Part shown: positions 46,345-52,262 of the stretch, piece by piece | How positions within the stretch are numbered: position 1 is the first letter of the stretch | How the letters are laid out: each line of letters begins with the position of its first letter | DNA from: Myxococcales bacterium | Lineage (GTDB): Bacteria; Myxococcota_A; UBA9160; SMWR01 | Length of the DNA stretch: 52,262 bases | NCBI GenBank assembly: GCA_022561775.1 | Contig: JADFQO010000003.1 | Coordinates: forward strand, 90,001 to 142,262 | Direction of reading: 5' to 3' | Made by a program: the position numbers and the translations under genes | The notes under the pieces: model-generated | Seen by the model: the letters and a program-made list of their open reading frames with translations, nothing else | Databases searched by the model: none | What the model was told of the DNA's origin: nothing

Positions 46345-47955
46345 TCAGCGACAGACGATGGTTTCGCGCATGAAATGTTCGTCATCGCGATCCGGGTGGT
46401 CGACGTTGTAGTGAAGCCCCCGGCTCTCGCATCGGAGTGCGGCGGATTCGATGACCAGTTGCGCCACGGTGGCGAGATTGCGCAATTCGATCAGGTCGGG
46501 TGTGAGCTTCCAGTCCCAGTAGTACTCGGTGATCTCGCCACGGAGCAGCTCGATTCGCCGCCGCGCCCGTTCCAGACGCCGATCGCTGCGCACGATGCCG
46601 ACGTAATTCCACATCAGCCGTCGGATCTCGTCCCAGTTCTGGGTGATCACAACGGCCTCTTCGCTCTCGGTGGCGTCGCCTTCTTCCCACGCGGGCACCT
46701 CGATCGGTTCGCGCGAGAGGTCGCCGAGCCGTCGACCGGTCGCCTCGGCGGCGGCGTGCGCGAACACGAGCGCTTCGAGGAGCGAATTGGAGGCCAGCCG
46801 ATTCGCGCCGTGGAGTCCCGTGCAGGCGACCTCGCCGGCCGCGAAGAGATTGGGCAGGTCGGTCTCGCCCGCCATGTCGGTGCGCACGCCCCCGCACCAG
46901 TAGTGGGCGGCGGGCACGACCGGAATCGGCTCCTCGGTGAGGTCGAAGCCGAACTGCTTGCAGCGTGCGTAGATGTTGGGGAATCGCTCGCGCAGAAAAT
47001 CGGCGTCCCGATGCGTGATGTCGAGAAACGCGGAGTCGTCGCCTGAGCGTTTGAGTTCGGTGTCGATCGCGCGCGCCACGACGTCGCGCGGAGCCAGATC
47101 CTTCATCTCGTGATAGCGTTCCATGAAGGGGTCGCCCGCCGCCGTGCGCAGGATGCCGCCTTCACCGCGCACGGCTTCGCTGATCAGGAAGGATTTGGCG
47201 AGCGGGTGGTAGAGGCAGGTCGGGTGGAATTGGACGAACTCCATGTTGCTGAGGGACGCGCCCGCTCGGTACGCCATCGCCATTCCGTCGCCCGACGCAA
47301 TGTCCGGATTGCTGGTGTAGAGGTAGACCTTGCCCGCGCCGCCCGTCGCGAGCATCGTCACGTGAGCGCAGAAGCGGTGCACCCGCCCGCTGTCGGCGTC
47401 GAGCACGTAGGCGCCCAACGCGCGTTCGGCGCCCGCGAGCCCCGCGCGCTGGGCGGTCAGCAGGTCCACCGCGCAGTGGGTCTCGAAGAGTGTGATGTTG
47501 GGATGTGCGCGCACGCGCGCGATCAGCGCGCGCTCGATCTCCTGGCCCGTCGTATCGCGGTGGTGAAGGATGCGCCGGTGGGTGTGGCCGCCCTCCTGAC
47601 CGAGGTCGAAGGCGAGGTCGGAACGCGCGCTGTCCGCGCTCGGGGCGTCGAAGTCGGCGCCGAGTTTCAGCAGTTGGTCGATCATTGCGGGTCCGCGCTC
47701 GACGACCCGACGGACGACTTCTTCGCGGCAGAGGCCTGCGCCCGCGTTGATCGTGTCGCGCGCGTGGGCTTCGAAGGAGTCCCGATTGTCCAGGACGGCC
47801 GCGATCCCGCCCTGCGCCCAGTTCGTCGCCGAGTCCACGGCGCGCTTCTTGGTGACGATCGCGACGGTCCCGTATTGGGCGACCTGCAGGCTGTAGTAGA
47901 GTCCGGCGATCCCGCTTCCGATCACGAGGACATCGGAGTCGTGGCGTTCCTGCAC
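46345..47955 (-). CDS. nadB: L-aspartate oxidase
   Basis: FAD enzyme that oxidises aspartate to iminoaspartate, the first step of NAD synthesis. The 536-residue protein has the FAD-binding DVLVIGSGIAGL, the NWAQGGIAAVL stretch, HRDTTGQEIERAL, FVQFHPTCLY, the active region YWCGGVRTDMAGET, and ASNSLLEALVFAHAAA, then a helical C-terminal domain. GTG 47955 lies behind ggagaccccc. No nadA or nadC is adjacent. It converges with the DUF4388 gene, 26 bases apart. Confidence 0.93.
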   Translation of the reverse strand: MQERHDSDVLVIGSGIAGLYYSLQVAQYGTVAIVTKKRAVDSATNWAQGGIAAVLDNRDSFEAHARDTINAGAGLCREEVVRRVVERGPAMIDQLLKLGADFDAPSADSARSDLAFDLGQEGGHTHRRILHHRDTTGQEIERALIARVRAHPNITLFETHCAVDLLTAQRAGLAGAERALGAYVLDADSGRVHRFCAHVTMLATGGAGKVYLYTSNPDIASGDGMAMAYRAGASLSNMEFVQFHPTCLYHPLAKSFLISEAVRGEGGILRTAAGDPFMERYHEMKDLAPRDVVARAIDTELKRSGDDSAFLDITHRDADFLRERFPNIYARCKQFGFDLTEEPIPVVPAAHYWCGGVRTDMAGETDLPNLFAAGEVACTGLHGANRLASNSLLEALVFAHAAAEATGRRLGDLSREPIEVPAWEEGDATESEEAVVITQNWDEIRRLMWNYVGIVRSDRRLERARRRIELLRGEITEYYWDWKLTPDLIELRNLATVAQLVIESAALRCESRGLHYNVDHPDRDDEHFMRETIVCR

Positions 47956-48141
47956 GGGGGGTCTCCGCGTGGGCCGGGCGCGGCTCGGAGAGTTCGACCT
48001 AAGGGAGAGCCCGGAAGTCTCCGATTAGGAGGGTTCGGCGAAACAGCGTCGACTGTACCCGTGGGGTTGCGCGGAGTCGAGGATTCCCCGCGGGGCATTC
48101 GGCCGTGGGCCTCGCGAAGGGGTCGGGCGAACGGAGGTTGG

Positions 48142-48750
48142 GTGCTGCTGCGAATCTGGCAAAATGGTGCGACCAGCGCGCTGCTCTGCGGTCTGTTGCT
48201 CCTGGCAGCGGCAGCGGCCCATGCTGGAGGCCAGATCTACACCTTCGTCGATTCGCGCGGGGTGACCCACTTCAGCAACATCCCGAACGACCCGCGCTAC
48301 GTGCCGATTCTTCGGCCGCGGCGCGATCCGAAGCCGAACCCGCGCGTGCCCCAATACGTGGGTTACGACGGTTTGATCCTGCTCACCGCGCGCGAGCACG
48401 GCGTTTCCCCGGCCCTCGTGAAGGCGGTGATCGCCGCGGAGTCCCGCTTCGACACGGACGCGGTATCCCGAAAGGGCGCCCAGGGCCTGATGCAGCTGAT
48501 GCCGACGACCGCCTCGAAGCTCGGTGTCGCGGATCCGTTTTCGGCGGATCAGAACGTGCGCGGCGGTGTTCGCTACCTGCGCGAGATGCTCGACCGCTAC
48601 GGCGACATGGGCCGCGCGCTCGCCGCCTACAACGCGGGCCCATCGGCGGTGGACCACTACCGCGGGATTCCCCCCTACCCGGAGACGCGGGATTACGTGC
48701 AGCGGGTTATGACCTACTATCGCCAATACAATGACGATTTCGGTCAATGA
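48142..48750 (+). CDS. Lytic transglycosylase (SLT domain) with DUF4124-like segment
   Basis: 202 residues. A signal peptide (hydrophobic core LLCGLLLLAAAAAHAGG) directs it to the periplasm. Residues of about 32-70 (IYTFVDSRGVTHFSNIP) resemble the small DUF4124 domain. The SLT domain (about 82-195) has the catalytic glutamate in AAESRFD (Glu100), followed by GAQGLMQLMPTTA and AYNAGPSAV. It should cut peptidoglycan glycan strands. GTG 48142 is preferred because GGAGG lies 4 bases upstream. It overlaps pgsA by 20 bases. Confidence 0.9.
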   Translation: MLLRIWQNGATSALLCGLLLLAAAAAHAGGQIYTFVDSRGVTHFSNIPNDPRYVPILRPRRDPKPNPRVPQYVGYDGLILLTAREHGVSPALVKAVIAAESRFDTDAVSRKGAQGLMQLMPTTASKLGVADPFSADQNVRGGVRYLREMLDRYGDMGRALAAYNAGPSAVDHYRGIPPYPETRDYVQRVMTYYRQYNDDFGQ

Positions 48751-49390
48751 CGGATCGGTCAGCGCGGCCCGTTCCGCAGCCGACCCGAACCGGATTGCGC
48801 GCGAGAAATTCTGGAACCTCCCGAACACGATCACCGTCGTGCGCGTGGGAGTGGTGCCGATTCTGCTGCTGCTGCCGTGGTTTTCGAACCGATCCGGTAG
48901 CCTGATCATCGGTTGGTGTTTCACGATCGCGGCGTTCTCGGACCTCGTCGATGGCTGGCTCGCGCGTCGCGGTCAGCAGGTTACGCGCATCGGCAAGCTG
49001 CTCGACCCGCTCGCCGACAAGCTCATCGTCTCGACCGCGCTGATCGTCCTCGTGGCGACGACCGGACGCATTCCGCCCTGGGCGATCTGGATGGTCGTGG
49101 TGATCGTGGGCCGCGAGCTCGCGGTGACCGGCCTGCGCGGGCTGGCTTCGTCCCAGGGGCAGGTGATGGCGGCCTCGGGCTACGGGAAACTCAAGACCTT
49201 TGCGCAAAACGTCGCGATCGGAGCCATGATCTTCCACTACCCGACGCTGGTCTTTTCGTTCCACACGATCGGCTTGACGCTGTTGGGCCTCGCGACACTG
49301 CTCACGCTCTGGTCCGGTTACGCCTATTTCGCGGGTTACTTCCGCGCTGAAGGACAAGACGATCCCCCCGAATCCGGGAGCACGGCATGA
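48731..49390 (+). CDS. pgsA: CDP-diacylglycerol-glycerol-3-phosphate 3-phosphatidyltransferase
   Basis: Makes phosphatidylglycerol phosphate in the inner membrane. The 219-residue protein has a polar N-terminus (about 1-28), then NLPNTITVVRV, several membrane segments, and the CDP-alcohol phosphotransferase signature beginning DGWLARR and ending LLDPLADK, with the three required aspartates. ATG 48731 lies within the end of the transglycosylase gene, and the stop overlaps the next ATG by four bases. Confidence 0.93.
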   Translation: MTISVNDGSVSAARSAADPNRIAREKFWNLPNTITVVRVGVVPILLLLPWFSNRSGSLIIGWCFTIAAFSDLVDGWLARRGQQVTRIGKLLDPLADKLIVSTALIVLVATTGRIPPWAIWMVVVIVGRELAVTGLRGLASSQGQVMAASGYGKLKTFAQNVAIGAMIFHYPTLVFSFHTIGLTLLGLATLLTLWSGYAYFAGYFRAEGQDDPPESGSTA

Positions 49391-50700
49391 CGCGATTGCA
49401 GGAACTCAGCGGAAAGATCGACGCGCTCGACGTTCGGATCGGCGTGGTCGGCCTCGGCTATGTGGGGCTTCCGCTCGCGGTCGGCTTCGCGAAGGCGGGC
49501 GTGCAGGCGATCGGCTTCGACCTCGACGAGCAGAAAGTCCGGTCGATCCAGGACGGGGTTTCCTACATCGAGGATGTTTCTTGCGAGGACCTCGCGGCGG
49601 CCCGAGCGGCGGGGACGCTCAGCGCGACGAGCGATTTCAGCGAACTCGCGCAATGCGACGTGATCAACGTCTGCGTACCCACGCCGCTCACCAAGACCAA
49701 GGACCCCGACGTCTCGTACATCATCCGCGCCGTCGAGGACATCTGCAAATACCTGCGTCCGGGCCAGCTCATCATCCTCGGCAGCACCACCTATCCCGGC
49801 ACTACCCACGACCTCTACGTGCCGATGCTCGAAGCCGGCGGACTGAAGGTCGGTGAGGATTTCGCGGTTGCGTTCGCGCCAGAGCGCATGGATCCCGCCA
49901 ATACCGACTTCGCGGTGCGCGAAGTTCCCAAGGTGCTGGGCGGGGAGACCCCGCTTTGCACGCAGCTCGCCTCGCAGGTGTTTCGACTCGTCTTCGACGA
50001 GATCGTGCCGGTTTCCTCGACCCAGAGCGCCGAGATGGTGAAGCTGCTCGAGAACACCTTCCGCGCGATCAACATCGGTCTCGCGAACGAGGTCGCGCTG
50101 ATGTGCGGGCGCCTCGGCCTCGACGTCTGGGAGGTGATCGAGGCTGCGGCCACCAAACCCTACGGTTTCATGAAGTTCCTGCCGGGCCCGGGTCTCGGCG
50201 GCCACTGCATTCCGGTCGACCCCGCCTACCTCGCCTGGAAGATGCGGTCCTTGAACTTCCAGGCGCGCTTTATCGAACTCGCGACTGAGATCAACGGCCA
50301 GATGCCCCGCCACGTCGCCGAGCGCATCAACGATCTGCTCAACGAGGATTGCATTGCGGTCAACGGAGCCAAGATCCTGATCCTCGGCGTGGCCTACAAA
50401 TCGAATGTGTCGGACATGCGCGAGTCGCCGGCCCTCGATGTGATGCGGTTGCTGGCCCAGAAGGGCGCCGAGATCCGCTACTCGGATCCCCACGTCCAGG
50501 AGATCGAGCTGGACGGCCGCACCTACAAGAGCGCCGACCTCACCGACGACCTGCTCGGCGAAGTCGATCTGGTCGTGATCATCACGCAGCACGCGGGTGT
50601 CGATTACGAGCGGGTCGTCGCGGCCTGCAACCGCGTCTTCGACACCCGAAACGCCACCCGGGACGTCGCGGCTGGGCGAGAAAAAATCACCAAACTCTAG
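49387..50700 (+). CDS. Nucleotide-sugar C6 dehydrogenase
   Basis: Oxidises a UDP-sugar to the uronate with NAD+. 437 residues: an N-terminal Rossmann domain (IGVVGLGYVGLPLA), CVPTPLT, a central domain, and the nucleophile cysteine in GGHCIPVDP (Cys274), then the UDP-binding domain with LGVAYKSNVSDMRESPA. The GGHCIPVDPAYL form resembles the UDP-GlcNAc/UDP-GalNAc (WbpA/TviB/WecC-like) branch more than UDP-glucose dehydrogenase, but the substrate cannot be fixed. Overlaps pgsA by four bases. No glycan cluster is adjacent. Confidence 0.88.
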   Translation: MTRLQELSGKIDALDVRIGVVGLGYVGLPLAVGFAKAGVQAIGFDLDEQKVRSIQDGVSYIEDVSCEDLAAARAAGTLSATSDFSELAQCDVINVCVPTPLTKTKDPDVSYIIRAVEDICKYLRPGQLIILGSTTYPGTTHDLYVPMLEAGGLKVGEDFAVAFAPERMDPANTDFAVREVPKVLGGETPLCTQLASQVFRLVFDEIVPVSSTQSAEMVKLLENTFRAINIGLANEVALMCGRLGLDVWEVIEAAATKPYGFMKFLPGPGLGGHCIPVDPAYLAWKMRSLNFQARFIELATEINGQMPRHVAERINDLLNEDCIAVNGAKILILGVAYKSNVSDMRESPALDVMRLLAQKGAEIRYSDPHVQEIELDGRTYKSADLTDDLLGEVDLVVIITQHAGVDYERVVAACNRVFDTRNATRDVAAGREKITKL

Positions 50701-50736
50701 GAAGGCCACTGTTCGCGGCGTCCGGCGCGGTAAGCC

Positions 50737-50765
50737 TTGACGAGACGCCGCAGCCCAGCTTGAAT
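50737..50765 (+). promoter_or_regulatory. Promoter of the tRNA-Gly gene
   Basis: TTGACG (50737-50742) and TTGAAT (50760-50765) are 17 bases apart; the -35 box matches at 5 of 6 positions and the -10 box at 4 of 6. Start of transcription would fall near 50772, 9 bases before the mature tRNA. The arms gcggcgtc (50715-50722) and gacgccgc (50744-50751) form an 8-bp hairpin reaching into the spacer and may end the upstream operon. Confidence 0.6.
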
Positions 50766-50780
50766 GAGGCTTGCTTCCAG

Positions 50781-50856
50781 GCACGAGTAGCTCAGTTGGT
50801 AGAGCGCCACGTTGCCAACGTGGGGGTCGCCGGTTCGAGCCCGGTCTCGTGCTCCA
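50781..50856 (+). tRNA. tRNA-Gly(GCC)
   Basis: A complete cloverleaf folds: a perfect 7-bp acceptor (gcacgag/ctcgtgc), D arm with agttggta loop, anticodon stem ccacg/cgtgg with loop ttgccaa and anticodon GCC at 50814-50816, and T arm gccgg/ccggt with ttcgagc. The discriminator is T, and the 3' CCA is encoded (50854-50856). The integrase gene downstream runs towards it, so the tRNA is also the likely integration target. Confidence 0.97.
50834..50856. other. Putative integrase attachment site (3' end of tRNA-Gly)
   Basis: Tyrosine recombinases commonly use the T arm and 3' end of tRNA genes as attB, keeping the tRNA intact. Here the integrase stop codon lies 55 bases from the tRNA end, and the tRNA is complete. 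The exact core is not visible because the second att copy is outside the window. Confidence 0.4.
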
Positions 50857-50862
50857 GAAACC

Positions 50863-50897
50863 AAAGCCCCGTCGAGCAGTTAGCTCGGCGGGGCTTT
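50863..50897. terminator. Strong hairpin between tRNA-Gly and the integrase gene
   Basis: aaagccccgtcgag (50863-50876) pairs with ctcggcggggcttt (50884-50897) over 14 positions with one G-T pair and a 7-base loop. It ends in cttt-ct on the plus strand and lies between convergent genes, so it can serve as terminator for the tRNA and perhaps the integrase. Confidence 0.7.
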
Positions 50898-50910
50898 CTG
50901 CTACCGAACA

Positions 50911-52221
50911 TCAGCGGGCCTTGCGTAGCGCATGCGTAGCACGGGCACCGCTGCCGACGATCTCATCGCCGTCCCAGCCGAAGATGCTAGAGAGGTGCTC
51001 CCGTTCTTCTGCGTCAGGCCAGTTCGCCGGGTCGATGAACGAGTCGTAAGTTTCCAAGACCATTCGCGCCGTTGTGTGACCGACCTCGGAGGAGACGAGC
51101 TTCGGGTTCCGTCCGCAGATCAACGCGCTGGTAATGTACGAACGCCGCAAAGCCTTCTGAGCGTCGCCTTCCCTAGGTTTTACGCGAGCCCGTTCGAGGG
51201 CTTGGGGCCATCCTCGTCCTAGCCAGTTCCGGTAGTTGAGGTGTCCACCCTTCGAATTCGGGAAGACCCAGCTTCCCTCGCGTCCCACATAGGAGCGCTG
51301 GCGCTGCCGAAACAGCAGCTCCTCCAGGGGGCGGCCAATCCGAATCGACCAGACCGCAGCCGTCTTCGTTGCCACGAGTGAGGAAACATCTACGGTCCTC
51401 GATTTCGGTAGAGCATGCAGGATATGAATTCGCCGCTCGGGTTGCGAGATGTGTGGCCAAATCCAAGCCGCTCCTTCCCCCCAGCGCAATCCGGTCAGGA
51501 GCAATGCCTCTGTGACCGGAAAGTACATACGCTCTATCGAGTCGTGTGGGTCTCGAAGAACCGCTAATAGGGTTTCCAGCTCGTCCGCGACAAACGGGCG
51601 GAATGTAACCTTCTTGGACATCTGAGCCTGTGTCCGTTTTGTTCGGCGCTTTGGTAGGGGCTCGTCGAACGGGCTCTTCGCGATGTGCTCTCGCATCTTT
51701 GCGTCGCGCAGGATCAGCCGCAGAACACCGAGACGGCCGTCCACGGTGCGTTTCCTCAAGCCGCCCTCTAACTCGGTGCGGAGATCGACGACGACGGCTG
51801 TAGTGATCTCTTCTAGGCGACGGTGACCAATCCGCCGCGTGAGGTCTCGCAGGTGCGCCCGGTAGTTCTTCCAAGTCTCCAGCTCCACCATAGGAGGCTG
51901 GTAGCTCTGCAACCATTGAGATCCCCACTCTTCGAGGGTGAAGCGCAGGTTTGGCTGCTTGCGCACGGCTTGCGTGCGGGAAGCCTTCTCGAAGAAGCTG
52001 AAGTCGCCGAGTAGGAAGCGTCGATTGAGTTCCCGCGCGACCTCTTCTGCGAGAGTCTCGTCGTCACCCGCGATTCGCATCCTGCGTTGCTTCCGCCTTC
52101 CGTCCACCTTCCCGCTGGCATAGACGTAGAGCGCCGGAGTCGCACGGCTGTGGTCCCACTGGATACTCGCTCGTGCCATGCCGGAGCTTCCTCCCTTGGT
52201 AAGACTATCTCGTGAGGGCAT
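50911..52221 (-). CDS. Tyrosine recombinase/integrase
   Basis: 436 residues. Parts: an Arg/Lys-rich N-terminal arm-binding region (about 25-70), a core-binding SAM-like domain (about 95-195; LEEWGSQWLQSY onwards), and a catalytic domain (about 205-420). Box I Arg246 is in TGLRWGEG. Box II reads KALRRS (Arg359), with Lys in place of the usual His two residues before. The later GH pair is in EVGHTT, and the nucleophile Tyr392 in LETYDSF. Two starts have good ribosome sites: ATG 52221 (ggggagg at 7 bases, used here) and ATG 52179 (gggagg at 10 bases). It probably integrates at the adjacent tRNA-Gly. Confidence 0.88.
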   Translation of the reverse strand: MPSRDSLTKGGSSGMARASIQWDHSRATPALYVYASGKVDGRRKQRRMRIAGDDETLAEEVARELNRRFLLGDFSFFEKASRTQAVRKQPNLRFTLEEWGSQWLQSYQPPMVELETWKNYRAHLRDLTRRIGHRRLEEITTAVVVDLRTELEGGLRKRTVDGRLGVLRLILRDAKMREHIAKSPFDEPLPKRRTKRTQAQMSKKVTFRPFVADELETLLAVLRDPHDSIERMYFPVTEALLLTGLRWGEGAAWIWPHISQPERRIHILHALPKSRTVDVSSLVATKTAAVWSIRIGRPLEELLFRQRQRSYVGREGSWVFPNSKGGHLNYRNWLGRGWPQALERARVKPREGDAQKALRRSYITSALICGRNPKLVSSEVGHTTARMVLETYDSFIDPANWPDAEEREHLSSIFGWDGDEIVGSGARATHALRKAR

Positions 52222-52262
52222 CACTTCGCCTCCCCATCCAGTAGCGCGCACGCCCGCTGAGC

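Larger units (their letters stand above)
50834..52262. mobile_element. Edge of an integrative element at tRNA-Gly (continues beyond the window)
   Basis: A tyrosine recombinase gene directly follows the 3' end of an intact tRNA gene, the standard arrangement at the end of integrated phages, islands and ICEs. The integrase gene reads as somewhat less GC-rich than the genes left of the tRNA. No cargo is visible, and the far boundary is outside the window. Confidence 0.5.

Overview
The window looks like a chromosomal segment of a GC-rich, Gram-negative bacterium. The best guess is a deltaproteobacterial or Myxococcota-like lineage; this is inferred from gene content and was not tested. Pointers are lipoprotein signals with lipoboxes, an OmpA-type envelope lipoprotein, PilZ and DUF4388 proteins, very long TPR proteins, an exosortase H pair, a class IB PyrD/PyrK, and a PurS/PurQ/small-PurL purine synthase. 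GTG and TTG starts are frequent, and many genes overlap by 4 bases (ATGA/GTGA).

Layout. 1-7.3 kb: end of a ferredoxin gene, then divergent aroE and purE. Next is a minus-strand run with a family 4 uracil-DNA glycosylase, a lipoprotein fusing two redoxin domains to an eight-heme cytochrome, and a J-protein/Hsp70 pair. 7.5-10.6 kb: yebC and ruvCAB. 10.8-21.7 kb: an unusual block with a membrane-anchored TPR protein ending in a Ser/Thr kinase, an orphan PilZ protein, and a 2,633-residue TPR protein. 22-24 kb: pyrK-pyrD. 24-36 kb: a long co-directional run rimP-nusA-infB-ylxP-rbfA-truB-rpsO-pnp-dut-cdsA-purB-purS, with a terminator-like attenuator just before rimP. 36-38.3 kb: a non-coding tract with a perfect 21-bp inverted repeat and palindromic repeats, then exosortase H with its partner membrane protein and a YheT-type hydrolase. 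38.5-45 kb: an OmpA-type lipoprotein and divergent purC / purQ-purL-purF, ending at a clear intrinsic terminator. 45-50.7 kb: a PilZ/DUF4388 regulator, nadB, a lytic transglycosylase, pgsA and a nucleotide-sugar dehydrogenase. 50.8 kb to the end: tRNA-Gly(GCC), with a tyrosine recombinase gene running towards its 3' end, which looks like the edge of an integrative element continuing past the window.

How the genes fit together. Purine synthesis is spread over four loci here (purE, purB-purS, purC, purQLF), and PurS, PurQ and PurL should form one three-part FGAM synthase. The rimP-pnp run is the usual translation and RNA-turnover operon, but no ylxR or nrnA gene is present in it. The least explained parts are the kinase/PilZ/giant-TPR block, the redoxin-cytochrome fusion and the structured non-coding tract at 36.0-36.3 kb.
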